Origin: Linyphia triangularis
Taxonomy: Eukaryota > Arthropoda > Arachnida > Araneae > Linyphiidae
Direction: 5' to 3'
DNA: 64,000 nucleotides
Assembly: GCA_963978545.1 (NCBI GenBank)
Contig: OZ021732.1
Span: 50,387,214-50,451,213, forward strand
The translations under genes were made by a program, and so were the position numbers. Under the pieces are notes generated by a model. The model did not search any database. It was not told the origin of the DNA and was given only the letters and a program-made list of their open reading frames with translations. Shown piece after piece: positions 45,408-58,105 of this stretch (position 1 is the first letter of the stretch; each line of letters begins with the position of its first letter).

Positions 45408-48046
45408 TAGGGTGGAACGAAAAAATCAACTTTTGATTTTTAATTTGTAATAGTGCGGAAAAGTTGCTTTTTGATGTAGATAAGATAAATTAAAAATATG
45501 AAAAATATTAGAATACGTCTTGAGGTGCCGCAAAGCCGTTAAAGTTTCAAAAAATTGAAATTTTTATTTTTACTATATTTTATTATATTTTAAATTTTTT
45601 TTGACGATCGAATCAACTTTTGATTTTAATTTGTAATAGCACGGAAAAGTTGCCTTATGGTGTAGATAATATAAATTAAAAATATGAAAAATATTAGAAT
45701 ACGTCTTGAGGTGCCGCAAGTACGTTAAAGTTTCATAAAAACACACTTTTTTGAACTTTTTCAAAGATTTTTGCTTGTCTCGATTATGAAATAAATAGCT
45801 TCATTTATGCGTTATAAAATAAATAGAAAGATAAAAACAATTTTAGTATTACATTGGCATCCAGGAGTCTGAGTCATCGCCGGAGCGGATGTTGTGTGTG
45901 GGTTGGGGGGGGAGGGGGAAATTGGACAAAGATTTGTCTGCGTGCGGTGACAAGCTCAGATCAGGTGTCAGGTCAGTAACTGTGCCGAGTTCAGTTAAGT
46001 TGGCGCCTCCGCTCCGTCTAATGTGTTACAGATTAACATAATATTTTGTTAGTATGTATTCTACTTTATTGTTGTGAGTAAAAGTGGCTCAGTCTAAATT
46101 AGTGAAGTCAAGACAAATGTCGGAATGTCCAATTTTTGGGAAATGTAGTGATGTGCTTGATGTTGAACTGCCTACTTACGAATCTGTTATGAAGTGCTAC
46201 TGTTATATCAGACAAAACCTCAAAAATGCTTCAAAGAAGGATCCTACTGTAAGTGAAATATGTGACACTTAAGTTCCCAAAATAGAGCAAATATGGTCAA
46301 GAGCTTCTATTCCCGTTGTTTCTAGCCAAAGAATTTTACTAATGATAAGAGCTTATCATGCTAAGTACAGAAATTTATTAAGGTCTAAAAGCAGAAAAGG
46401 GTCGGAAAAGTTTGACTGCAACCTCTCAAAATTTAGAGGCGAGGCCGAACGTTTATTTGATATTGTTGCCTGTAAGTGTGTAAGCCTGTAAGTGTGGTAG
46501 CAGACAGTATACAGGAGTTTCTTGAAGATAGAGAACACAACAATCAATTTTTTAAACTTTACTGCTATTGGGTGCTATGGAACCGTTGTAAACACTGGAC
46601 ATAATAATGGTGTGATTTATTTGAGGGAAAAGGAAACATGAAGACCGTTACAATGGTTAATTTGTTTGTTCCATGGTTATGAGCTACCATTGCGACATCT
46701 TTTTTGTCACTTAGATGGTAAAACAAAGGGACCCAATTAGTTTAAAGGTGAAATAGTTCATCAGCTAGAAAACTGTGCTAATCTTCCTGTGGTTACTTTC
46801 TTGCCAATTGAAAATAACCTTCCTCTTTTGGAGGACAAAAATGATTTAAGTACAGATCAGAAATACTTATTGGATATGTGTATTGCTGTATCAAGTGGAA
46901 ATTGCACCTTAGATTTATCTTTACGAAACCCTGGAAAACTTGCTCACTCCAGGTGGTTGACACTAGCCAACCGCGTGCTTAGATTGTATGTGGCAACTGA
47001 GAATCCAACTCAAAATCTTAAGATTCTGGCTGAGTACATTGTGAAAGTGTATGTGCCTGTGTGGTTTAATATTAAGTTAAAACCTTCATGTACTTATGGT
47101 TCCAAACATCTGTTTAACCTAATCTCATATTCACACTACCTCTCTGACGATCTCAAGAACGTTATAGATCCGGTTATTCAAAGAAATGGGTATTTTGCGG
47201 CTTCAGATAATCTCCTTTTGTCCATACTATGTGATGAACGCAAAATTCAAAGAGAATTTGGTTTACGAAGTGTTTTAAAAGCAAGAACAGAAAGTAGAGG
47301 TGGAGTCAGGAAGTTCAAAGTTCCAAAGATAAACTTCGATGCAAAGGATTACATCGACATGATCTCATGTCCTGAAAATGACGTAACTGAACCTCCCATG
47401 TTAAAACATGTTTCCAGTGACTCTCTCAAAGACTTTATACGGAAGGCATCTGAAGATGAACCAAATAGTAAAGTAGACCCGGTTATCGACTTTCCCCGGC
47501 TTCCTTGTCACACGCAAGCAGTAGAAAGAACTGTGAAACTGGTGACCGAATCGGCTCAAAATGTCTGTGGTTCAACCGCAAGAGAAGGATATATAAGAGC
47601 AAAAATTGACTCACGTAGGAATATGCCAAAATTTAAGACAAAAAACCAGTTTAATCTAGCAATGAAGTAGAAACAAACATTTTGCAGATGTAACATTTGC
47701 AATCATTAAGGATACAGAAGTAAGAAATACAAAATTTTACATTACAATATATTTTATTATTATATTTTGTTCATTCATAATTTTTTTAACTCTAATGCTT
47801 ATATATGCATTTAAAACCATCTTTTGTAACATTATATATACGAGAAATTCATAAAAAAAAATTTAACAAAGTTGATAATTTTTCATTTTTTTTATAAACT
47901 TTAAGCTCTTTGCGGCACCTCAAGATGTTGTAGTATTGCAACCAAATTTTTTCCCCCTCTTTTTGAACTTAAAAGGCAACTTTTCCCCACTATTACTAAG
48001 CTAAAATTTAAAAAAAAAATTTAAAGGCCATTTTCGTTCCACCCTA
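45408..48046 (+). mobile_element. hAT-like element TAGGGTGGAACGAAAA (8-bp TSD ATGCACAT)
   Basis: The termini TAGGGTGGAACGAAAA and TTTTCGTTCCACCCTA are flanked by ATGCACAT at 45400-45407 and 48047-48054. The left subterminal block (about 185 bp, with 'tcaacttttgattt...tgaggtgccgcaa') is tandemly duplicated at 45427 and 45612. A related block lies inverted near the right end (47905-48030, 'gcggcacctcaagatg'). A transposase relic is on the plus strand. Confidence 0.87.
46084..47670 (+). pseudogene. hAT-like transposase relic of the TAGGGTGGAACG element
   Basis: The N-terminal part begins at about 46084 (KLVKSRQMSECPIFGKCSDV) and has an in-frame TAA at 46270-46272. The frame then stays open as VPKIEQIWSRASIPVVSSQR to about 46470. 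The middle (46480-46790) has several frame breaks. The C-terminal 294 codons (46789-47670) are open and contain LAHSRWLTLANRVLRLYVAT, FKVPKINFDAKDYIDM and the conserved tail CHTQAVERTVKLVTESAQNV. The RWL.LANR and QAVER.VKL.TE motifs are typical of a poorly described hAT-like protein group of arthropods; the assignment rests mainly on the 8-bp TSD and TIR. Confidence 0.72.
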
Positions 48047-48054
48047 ATGCACAT

Positions 48055-49000
48055 GCTGCACAGAAAAACAAAAATTAAATTTTACTTTATGGATTTGTTT
48101 AATATCTAGAAATCCAGCCAGTGTTCCAAAACATGTCTGGAGCATATATAGCTTATATATATTTAAAAAAATATTTATTAAATACCAAATGAGTTTTTAA
48201 ATGCTTCCTATCAATACATGGCCATATTGACACTGCTGCTGTTTATGCACTGCATGATGAATGAAATTTGTTTTAAAATTAGGAATTGTCAGTATGTTGC
48301 CTGTTAGCTCGAGTCTTTTAACATAGACAATTTTTTCAAATTAAATACCAGTCGAATACCAAACCCTTTTTTCTGAAGAGATCTTGTTGTGTTGATATTA
48401 TCCCAACAAAGGCATCTCTGTAGAAAGGTAAAAATTTCTTCAGCTATGGCAATGAAAAAAGTATCAAGATCTAAAGTACAGCCAAATTTAAGGTTTTTGT
48501 AAATTACGGGTAATGAAAATTAGTGAGATTTTTAACAAGATATTTTCTTAAAGTTAGAATTCAACCTTCATATGCCTGAGCTGTATCTTGGATGTCAATA
48601 TTTTTCAGTCATAGCTACTACATGAAAGAGTTGCTACCTTTTCACAGAGATATTTTTTTGAGCATTGATTTCACTTTTTTACAATTTATACTCAGATAGC
48701 TATTATAAAAACGTTAAGCGTTAGTAATTTTAAAACTTGCAAGAAAACTTCTTGTAGTTGAAAGGGTTAAGTATAACTCTTTCGAGTTTTGATGTATTGT
48801 ACTGTCAAACGTTGACAAACTTTTTGTTGGCGGTCGACTATTATAACAATAGAATTAGCCAATTACTTTATTCTATGAATTGATTTGAAGAAAGTTTTTA
48901 AAAATATTCTTAACATTCAATTACCGAGATTTTTCTAAGCAAGTTCAATTTACCTGACCCAAGTCCATTAAGTATTTAGGAATTCTACGTGAATGATATA
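48055..49000. other. Intergenic, nothing recognised
   Basis: AT-rich sequence without a readable element boundary or ORF. Confidence 0.35.
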
Positions 49001-49574
49001 AAATTGTGTGTGTGTGAATAAAGTTTATTGTTGTAGTGGTTATGCCACTTAAATATTAGTAAATAAAATTATTACACTTAACAACCTCGTACCTAAAATA
49101 GTAAGTTTGAAACACTTCAACACCTAAACACCAAAAATTAACTTAACTAAGATCAAAAACAACACCACTGTTTTTACCAGATAAAAATGTAATTTATTAA
49201 TCATGAACTTATTCAAAAACAACAGTTACAAGCTTCACACAAGATGAACCTTAAGGATTCATATTAAATACCCAAGAGGGCAAAGAGGTTGTTCTTCGCT
49301 CAGGAGAGGTTGTTAAAAAAAATCAAATTAAACAAAACAATTAAAACTAACAAATTAAAATTAAACGGATAAATGAATCCGGTAAATAAATTCCTACTGG
49401 AAGAGAGCCCTGGCCGTTCAGAGATAAATCAAATTTCATTAAAAGAAAATAAATAAATTACACGAGTCTGTTTTGGGATGAACAGACTACCTGAATGAAC
49501 TAAACAGTTCCTTAAAGGCTGGTGGTCCGGGAGGATGGAAGTGGTCAAAGAGTTGCTGGGGAATTTTTTCCTTC

Positions 49575-49864
49575 AATGGCGGACATGGGAGATGAAAGAT
49601 GCTAAGATGGCCTCCATCTTGGATTCGGTGGTTACTGGAGTATTTAGGCTACGGGAATGGCGGACATGGGAGATGAAAGATGTTAAGATGGCCTCCATCT
49701 TGGATCCGGTGGTTACTGGAGTATTTAGGCTATGGGACTCATCCGGTTAGTTGCTTGACTGGGTAGTTGGTCTCAATGGCGGACATGGGAGAGGAAAGAT
49801 GCTAAGATGGTCTCCATCTTGGATTCGGTGGTTACTGGAGTATTTAGGCAATGGGACTCATCCG
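49575..49864. repeat. Tandem repeat, three units of 81-119 bp
   Basis: Units begin AATGGCGGACATGGGAGA at 49575, 49656 and 49775. Each runs through a 'gatggcctccatcttggat' block and a 'ggttactggagtatttaggc' block. Units 2 and 3 also share 'gggactcatccggttagttg', so the first unit is shorter. They are over 90% identical by eye. The hAT element at 49873 inserted in the third unit. Confidence 0.85.
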
Positions 49865-49872
49865 GTTAGTTG

Positions 49873-52800
49873 TAGGGATGGGAAATAAAAGAACATTCTG
49901 CTATTTTGAGCCTGTTCCTTAAAAAGAGCAGGAACATCCTGTTCTTTGATCACACCAAAACCCTGTTCCTTAACATTCTTAGGCGAAATCCTTCCCGCTC
50001 CGATCCTATGCGTCACACCTCTAACGTCACACTTGAGGAAGAAGGTTTCGTTTTCCCCTCTTCCACCTCACACACATTCCTTATCCATGATCTCTCTCCT
50101 AACAGCAGGGCTGCGTTGCGCAGGCGCAGAGTAGATGAACAACATCGATATGGGGTACTATCGATGAGCAGGTTTGTTTCAAAGAGCCAGTTCTTTTCAA
50201 CCAGCTCTGTTCAGAACAGTTGAGCTGAGTTGCTCTTTCCGAACGGCGCAGTTTGAACTGCTCCGTAAAGAGCTAGTTCATTTGAACTATTCCCGTTAAC
50301 TTATTCTCTGCTCATTCCCGCTCTGTGTCGGAACGGGAGCTTCTACAGAACTGGTTCCGTGTTTCTCGGATATGCTGTTGATTTCATTATTAGGACAGTG
50401 TTGAAATGTTCGCGGGGAGGGGGGGGGTGAGATCTTTTCAATTAATTTCAGCAGATATTAATGCTTGTATGTTTTATTATTATTATTATTATTTTGAGTA
50501 TAAAAAAATAATAATAAGGACATTATTTTATTTCTCTTTCTATATTCAAACTATCAATGCATTGGAATGAAACCGCGTTTTTCTTTTATTATAATGTGTT
50601 ACAAGTGTGTTTTTAAATTAAGTAAACTTAATTTTTTTTTAATTTGGAAAAAGGAAACATAATTTATGGTAACAAAACGTTGTGGAATTATTATTTTTAT
50701 TATTATTTTTTTTTTTAATGTATTAGGTCTATGTTACATTGGTCCGGTAATTCCCATCCAGCAAATAAAAAAAAACATTTAGTTTTTTTTTTCTTTTTTA
50801 ATTTTATCTTGATTTTAAATTGAAATTATTATAATTTTTTTCACTATATTTGTGTGTAACAAATAAAAGCTGGTTTTGAAAGAATTAAAAAAAAAAAATT
50901 TGCGGAGTTTATAATAAATTTGTTAAGAACATGTTCTTTCACAGAATTCTCGCCATGTGAGGAATTGTAAACAGTTTTACTTTCTTTATTTACACAATGC
51001 ATAATAGGAATACATAATTGAAAATATCGAATTCTACAAATTCGGTATTTTCTATTATGAATTCATGCATATTCGGTTTTTTGTATTGTGTATTTTATAA
51101 ATTCAGTATTTTATTTTGTCTAGAATAACCCTACTGGATCTTAAGCCTCTTCTTGGTCTTCCAATTTGTATTAATTAAGAAAGAAGAGAAATGTCGTTTT
51201 TTGTTTAATGCAATTCCAAAGGTTGCTTGTCATATTTTTAAGTTGCTAGGTTCGAATCCTTAGCAGGCTGAGTTGTTCGTTGACATTTCGAAATCCACTG
51301 TAATGAAGGTTGTATTTTTTATATAATGTGTAATAAAACTAGTGTGTTCCATATATTGTAAATCTATTGTGAAATATTATTTTGGTAAAAGGAACTGGGC
51401 TATCTCTAACATTTTTGTTTCAAATTAATCTCTTCTACACTACATTATCACTGTGGGAATCTTTCACAAATTACTCATCCTCTATCGCCCCACCGGGCCA
51501 ATGTAATTTCTACTATCCAGAAACGAGTAGACACGACAGAGATAGTAACAAATTATCTCTCACTAGTTTTGAAGTTGTTGTTTTTTTCTACCTCAGTTTA
51601 ATAAGTGTTCTATAGAAAGATAGTTGTAATACTATAAGAATTTTGTTTTCAGAAAGCGTGTATGCTCAAAAATAATTTAAATTTTTGAGTTACTTATTTA
51701 AAGTTGTAACTTTCTAGAAATTAAAAAAAAAACTAAAACGTTGTTCAAATGGCGCCGATTAAATACTTGTTTTTAGCATAGTTTACCATTAAAATGAAAA
51801 CTAGGGGTATGGAACATCGCACAACTTTCAATTACATACTGACGTGGAATTGTGTCATTTACAGTTTTTATATATTATCCTTTATTATAAGTGAAACAGA
51901 GGGGAGAAGAAAAAACGATCGTTGATGAGGTATACTCAAGGAAAGAGAACTTTTGTTGAAGGCATTCGTTTTTCAACTTTTTACGCCATTTAAGTATTTT
52001 TATGGGAATTTCGAAGGTGGGTATATCTAGAACACCTTAAGAGGCATTTCCACAGTGATTTTGATGAAAATCGTTAGAGCCGTTTTTTTAAGCAGTAATT
52101 GAAAAACATGATTTTTTCAATGGCAGTTACCTTGTGCGCATGCGTGATTTTGACGAAAACCTAAATGGTACCCATGGTCACCACATACCCGCATACTCAA
52201 TTTGAACATCGTAGGTCAACTTTTTCGGGAGTTATGCTGACCACAGACAGATATTTTTTCTATACCACTTTTTTGAAAGCTGGATGTTTCAAAACGCGGA
52301 GAAGTGCAAAAACAAAATCGATTTTTAATGACCGAATGCTATACTTTTATTACCCTATGTATACAAATGGGTAATTCAAACGTTTATCCAGGGGAAGGGA
52401 TACGGGATATATCCCTTCCCGAAATTTTTAGGTTTGCCATTAAAACACAAAAATCAATTGATATTTTGTTTAAAATATTAAATTTATTTAAAACTAGCTG
52501 AATACCCGTGCTTCGCTACGAAATTTTAACATGTGCAATATTTCAGCTAGCTGTGAGGCCTCGCGTTGCTGAAATCTGTCATTCGTGTATAGGACACAGT
52601 TTTTGGCGCTTCACTCGTAGAAAGGTTCATCGCTACGCAAAATCGAGCTCGCTTCGTTCGCTGAATAGTTCACTGACGCATAAACACGGGCTTACTTCAC
52701 TCGTTGAAAGGTTCATTGCTATGCAAGCATAGGCTCGCTTCTCTCGCTGAAAGATTCATTGCTGCGTAAGCATATGCTCACTTCACTCACTAAAATCTAA

Positions 52801-54536
52801 TTGCTACGTAAAGCCTTAATATTGGAAGCCTCTCTCCCTTGTAGAGAAAAAAAAAATTCCCCTTTAAAACAATAAAACAACACCCCTTTAAGATTATTTT
52901 AACATGTGTTTGTGAAAAGCAAAATTAGAAGCCAAAACTACTTATGTTGAAACTTTCAGAGCTCTATGCCTATTCGAAGTCGCTTTTTGTGAAAAAATTG
53001 ATTAAAAAACAAATTAAAATTTTAATATTCTTTTTGTCAGTCCAATTAGAAAGCCAAAACTACTTGCGTTGAAAATTTCAGAAATGTAGCCCTGTTTGAA
53101 AACGTTTTGTATAATATATATATTAATTAAAAAAATTAATTAAAAAGAAACTGAATAAAAATTTAAAATTCTGTTTTTCAAAAATCCAATAGAAGGCCAC
53201 AACTATTTATATTGAAAATTTAAAAGCTGTAGTTCTATTTGAAATCATTTCGTAATATATATATTAATTAATTAAACAAATTAATTAATAACGAACTAAA
53301 TAAAAATTTAAAATTCTGTTTTTCTGAAATCCAATTAGAAGGTCAAAACTACTTATGTTGAAAATTTTAGAGCTGTAGCCCTTTTAGAAATCATTTTGTA
53401 AAATATTAATTAATTAATTAATTAATTAAAAAGAAACTAAAAATTTAAAATTCTGTTTTTCAAAAGTCCAATTAGAAGGCAAAAAACAACTTATGTTGAA
53501 AATATCAGAGCTGTATCTCTATTTGAAATCACTTTGTAAAAAAAAAAAGATCAATTAAAAAAGAATTAATTAAAATTGTAACATTCTCTTTGACAAATAT
53601 GTACAATTAGAAGGCCAAAACTTTTTATGCTGAAAATTTCAAAGCTATACTCCTATTTTAAGTAGGTTTCTATATATAAACAGACAGACAGACACACAGC
53701 TTATTTTATTATTATAGTTTTTTTTTTAATGTCTAAGGATACAAAAAAATAGATATTATCTTGATTACTAAATACATGCGGCATTGATAAAGAAGATTGT
53801 ATGATTTATTGACATGATTTCATATCTTCTCCCGAATTTTTTTTTTTGGCTACGCCCTTGGGGTAAATGAAAGTAAAAAAATAAAAATAATAATTTCTTG
53901 TGTGTCGGAAAAAAATTATATAAAATTCACCATCGTTTATGATTTTGTATACCTCCATTAATTTCTAATTTAGAGTTCTAATTCATTTATTCATTCCTTT
54001 TAATAAATTATATACCAAAATGCAACAATATTTATTTGTATTTGTCCATTGAGGTTTTGAACTTTCTGTGAGTCCCATTGTTTTGGAAACTTTAGATATT
54101 AAAAACTCCATTCATTTAAAACTCCTACATTATAAATGCAAATATTCAAACTAAAATTATATGTAAAGCTTATAATTTAAGGAGTGCGACTGTCGCAATC
54201 ATATTTTCGAAAATATAAAAAAGTCTCTTCTAATTTGTATGTGTTATTCTGACGCAGTCATTGGAAAACCACACAAAAACGTAGTAACTTTTCCTCTCAT
54301 TCTTTAAAACGCTACGTTAACAGAGCAGTGAAGTGGGGGGAAAGATTCGTCCTTGACCCTAGTGACCTATCCCAGAGACCTACCGAAGATAGCACATCTT
54401 CCCAAGGGCTATGATTTCGGCAATTGGAAAAAAAGAACTAGTTCTTCAAAAGAACGGGTTAATGAGTAGCTCATTTTAAAAGAACGGGAGCAGAGAACAC
54501 CTGTTCAGTAAAAAGAACGTAAATATCACATCTCTA
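49873..54536. mobile_element. hAT-type element TAGGGATGGGAAATAAAAGAAC (8-bp TSD GTTAGTTG)
   Basis: The left end TAGGGATGGGAAATAAAAG and right end TTTACGTTCTTTTT... CACATCTCTA are imperfect inverted repeats. They are flanked by GTTAGTTG at 49865-49872 and 54537-54544. Subterminal regions on both sides carry AAAGAAC/GTTCTTT and 'ctgttc' motifs (49890-50340 and 54420-54520). The 4.7-kb length includes the dispersed repeat at 52495-53726. No transposase was recognised. A second block at 51700-52280 resembles other dispersed sequence but is unclassified. Confidence 0.8.
52495..53726 (+). repeat. Dispersed 'CTAGCTG...TTCGCTCGCT' repeat, copy 2
   Basis: It starts aactagctgaatacccgtgc. A tandem array at about 52610-52800 follows, with around four units of about 45 bp holding GAAAGGTTCATTGCT and CGCTTCGTTCGCTG blocks. 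About six degenerate 110-150-bp units at 52905-53690 come next, each with 'aattagaaggccaaaactacttatgttg' and 'tttcagagctgtag' parts (shortened here). It ends cagacagacagacacacagc then ttattttattattatag. It matches the order in the copy at 35558-36372. Confidence 0.75.
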
Positions 54537-55080
54537 GTTAGTTGCTTGACTGGGTGGTTGGTCACCTCGAGTCTATTCTTCTTTAGGAGGGGTGGTAGGA
54601 GAGTTACGGGCGAATTGGAGGGAAACCACTTCCCGCGACATGGCTGACTTCACGGCACATTCTCCTGCTTCCGGATCCGCACTCCTTTGCGACTGTGTTT
54701 AACGGCAGCAAAACCAAGAATTCCCGTCCACGGCGACGCTCCTTCCGTTTTACGTCGATTTTCCAACCAATCAGACGTCGGGATTCGGGCTATTGCATCA
54801 GCTTTTCTTCCCAAAACCAGGAGTAAACCGGTTCAAGGACTCTCGTTTGTGGCCCAAGAATACACGGCGTCGTTCAAAATTTACCCAAGAAAAGATAACA
54901 CAACGGCTCCTACTTGAATTCTCAAAAAAATACAACCTCTCGTTGAACCAAAAACAACCCCATCGGCCTCCAATGGATGGCATTTTAAAAATGAAAAACG
55001 CTAACACCTCGGCATATCTGTAACACATTCAGGCGCCGAAAAAATAATTAAGTACGATGTTTTAAAAGAATACTACGAAG

Positions 55081-57059
55081 TAAACAAAACTTCGAAAGAT
55101 TAAATTTTTGAAGCAAGTGGGAAAAGATATGACTCTAAAAATGGGAAAAAGTAAAAAGATCGCCATTCAAAGGTGATATAAATTGTAGAACATAAAGAAT
55201 AAAGTCCTTTTTAAAGTTTAAGATCAAAATTAAGAGATAAATTTTAAGTTTAAGTTAGAAATTAACAATGACATTTCCAGTCATAACATTATTCAGATTT
55301 GCAAAAATGTTGGCAACTATGAAAACGGTCAACAATTGCCAAATATTTGATTGCAGATAAATAAGTTGCCAATGATTGACAGTATAATACACAAATTCCC
55401 TTTTTCACTTCTTGATTTTAGGGGCTTTGAGGTGTGCGGCGAGTTGTTCCTTAGCATATATGTTTATGCTAGTATTCTGAATTTTACAATTCTAGTCCCA
55501 AAAAAACTATTTTAGTATCAAGCTTCATATTCGAACATTACCCCCTTCATGGGAAGAGGTAAAATCTTCCGAGATTTTGCCTTTGTAAGTAAGTTAAACC
55601 ATATAAGGATACCAAATTTCATAGTGGTAACTCTATTACCTTAGAATATTGATGATCAGTGAGTGGGCTTCTTCAAATTTGAGTTATAAAAAAAGATAAG
55701 GAAAATGCCATTCATACAAACTACACGTAAAATTGACTAATTTAAAAGTGCATAAAACTATAAAATCTGCTTATTTTGTTGCTGCTAGTAAAAGTACTTA
55801 AATTTGATAAAAATTTTATTTAACTTAGTAATGTTAGACAATGCTTTCCAGCAAAAGTAAAATTCAATTAGAATGAAGCATTCTATTTATAAGGAAGGTG
55901 CTTCAGCATCAAGATATCAGTGACCGAGATAAATGTGCGATCAGATCTACAACACTTGTACATTTATTGACGATCTTTCCTGTAAATTCAAATCTCGGTA
56001 AGAAAAAATGCAAATGGGCCATTAAACAAGTTTTTTTCCAATTATATACTACATTAGAAAATATTTATACATTTTTATGTCAAAGAGTGATATTGTAGCG
56101 CTTTGGACTCATCAACATTTGTTTTGGTTCTGCGTACATGCACATTACCCAAAACACTAATGTGGTCACGTGACTTCAATAGCCAATCGTATAAGGGAAG
56201 TGCCATTTTCTACTAATTGCAACCAAAGTGTATTCCGGTTCCCGGTTTCTAAGCGCTTGTAAAGTTATCTGCAAGGAAAAGGGAGCGAAGAGGGAAAATC
56301 TTTTGTCAAGACATGAGAAAAAGTATACTTTTTACGTGTAAACTGGTTTAGATAAAAAAAAAATGTGGATCCTCGAATTGGACAAACGGGCGGAAAAAGA
56401 CGAAAATGTTGCATAAAAATAAAAAAGCGGATTTTTGCCAAAAGGCAGAAAAATCTAATTCCTGTTTAAAGTAACACTGCTGTCAATGCTGCATACTAAA
56501 TGTTGGTTTAACTGATAGGATTTTTTACGCAAGAACTACACGAATGCTGTATTGAGCAGTAACAAGGTCAACTACCGAGTAATCCGAATTGGATACAAGG
56601 CCTTCCAATAAGTATTTTTAGAAAAAATGCCAAACATGTATGTCTATAATGAGAGAAAATCATAAAAACTCCCAATAGGCCGCTCAACAATTGATACAAG
56701 ACTGTTTATCTGAATACTTGCTGTAAAAGGTGGTTTTTGAAAACAAATTTAAAAGAAAGCCATCATGCTGGCAATCAAAACCATTATTTCACATACTAGG
56801 CAAGCATTCTGCCTCCAAGCCACGAATTTATAATGTGGAGATTTAGACAATAAAACTAATTTGAATCGGGGATAATAAAATTTAAATGTGAACTTTTTTA
56901 CTAGTTTTATAACTACATCCAAATAAACTGATTTGTTATGAATTAACTAATTTTGAATTCAACCTTCAAGTATAACTCGATTTCAAGCATTCAAATAGGT
57001 GAATGCAGTTACTTTAGTCGTTGAAGAATAAAAAATGCTCTGGCGTAAGCAGAAATGTG
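55081..57059. other. Intergenic, unclassified
   Basis: No gene is recognised. The phrase 'aagagggaaaatcttttgt' with flanking sequence (56279-56325) recurs at 62531-62584, so part of this stretch belongs to a dispersed repeat. A C-to-T-rich A/T background fills the rest. Confidence 0.4.
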
Positions 57060-57553
57060 GTTATATAATAAAAGTTTGTATAAGACAAGAAACAAAGATA
57101 CAAATATATAAGACATTAGTTAGACCATTAGTCTTAATGGAAGCGAATGCTGGATAATGAATAAATCAGATGAAGAAAAATTAGTGGTTTTTGAACGAAA
57201 AATCCCGAGAAGAATTTTTGGAGAGGTAAAGGAAAACGCAGTTTAAAGAATAATGTAAAATCATGAACTACAAGTTAAATTCAGAGAGCCAAACATAGTA
57301 AAAGTCATTAAAGTATCGCAAATAAGATGGCTCGACCACGTATGTAGGTATGAAGATCCAGCAAAAAAAGATATTTCAAAACCCAGAAAAAAAAGAAAAA
57401 GAGGTAGGCCACGTACAAGGTGGATGGAAAAGAATTTGAAGAGTATTGGCGTGAGTAAATAGAGGAAGGTGGCGTCGGATAGGGTACTATGGTTCAAGCT
57501 GACTGAGACAGCCTTGGCCGGAAATCGGCTGAGTGCTAAAGAAGAAGATAAGA
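57060..57553 (+). pseudogene. 3' tail of a non-LTR retrotransposon (LINE) ORF2
   Basis: The plus-strand translation gives NGSECWIMNKSDEEKLVVFE, then RRIFGEV. After stops it continues IRWLDHVCRYEDP and KRGRPRTRWMEKNLKSIGVS, ending LTETALAGNRLSAKEED. This is the well-known C-terminal region of LINE reverse-transcriptase proteins (GSE.W...K, R.LGHV.R, GRP..RW). Stops near 57150, 57244, 57257 and 57460 show decay. The GAAGAAGAT end at 57538 is the usual 3' terminus, so this is a 5'-truncated copy. Confidence 0.82.
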
Positions 57554-57827
57554 CAATACTAATTCAGTTTAATACAAAATCTGAGTTGCAAACTTAATTT
57601 TAGTCAAGTCAGGAAGTCGCAGCTGCAACTTTAAACTAAAAGGATTGAAATTGGCTAATAAATCAAAGAAAACAATTTGAAATGTCCAAGTACTTATTTA
57701 TACAAAGAAAAAAATTTAACCTTATTTTAGGTGCATTAATAAAGATTATCAAACTAAATGCATAAGAATGAGCAGAAAAGAGATCAAGGCATATTCAATG
57801 TCACCCTTGTATTAATACATCATTATA

Positions 57828-58097
57828 CAGGGTTATTACAAATGAATAATCGGGTTTTGATACATTACTACGTCCGAACCCGATGATTCTTTTGTAATAA
57901 CCGCCGACCAAACGGTATAGTGGTTATAGCGTGCTAGCTCCTAGACCGCGAGGTTGCGGGTTCGAGTCCCGTGTTGGCATGGGTGTTTGTAAATGTATGT
58001 TGGCTTGTCTAATGACGAATGTTTAGGCGCATTATAGCCCTCGTGTTGCTGACGGCGCCAGATAATCTGAAAACAACCAACTTTTGTAATAACCCTG
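57828..58097. mobile_element. Palindromic MITE CAGGGTTATTACAAA (TA TSD), split by a SINE
   Basis: Without the SINE the element is about 80 bp. The left arm CAGGGTTATTACAAATGAAT and right arm TTTTGTAATAACCCTG are near-complete inverted repeats, with 'atcgggtt' / 'aacccgat' continuing the pairing. TA flanks it at 57826-57827 and 58098-58099. It fits a small mariner-like MITE. Confidence 0.82.
57903..58080 (+). mobile_element. tRNA-derived SINE, copy B (14-bp TSD)
   Basis: A 178-bp element starts gccgaccaaacggtatagtgg, with box A (tatagtggttatagcgtg) and a perfect box B GGTTCGAGTCC. It shares its body and 'gaaaacaacc' tail with the copy at 37683. It is flanked by CTTTTGTAATAACC at 57889-57902 and 58081-58094. 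The empty site is the right arm of the MITE at 57828, which makes the insertion unambiguous. Confidence 0.93.
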
Positions 58098-58105
58098 TAT
58101 TATAC

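Larger units (their letters stand above)
49001..55080. repeat. Possible LTR-like or unclassified repeat hosting the hAT at 49873
   Basis: 49001-49864 and 54545-55080 flank the hAT insertion and have a composition different from intergenic DNA. The pre-insertion sequence reads through cleanly at GTTAGTTG. The right part (54640-55020) is GC-rich with a CCAATCA box at 54768 and resembles a promoter-bearing LTR, but TG/CA ends could not be placed. No intact gene is supported. Confidence 0.35.

Noticed and set aside
54687..55028. ORFs on both strands in the GC-rich block
   Set aside because: No family recognised and overlapping open frames on both strands; probably a non-coding LTR-like repeat.
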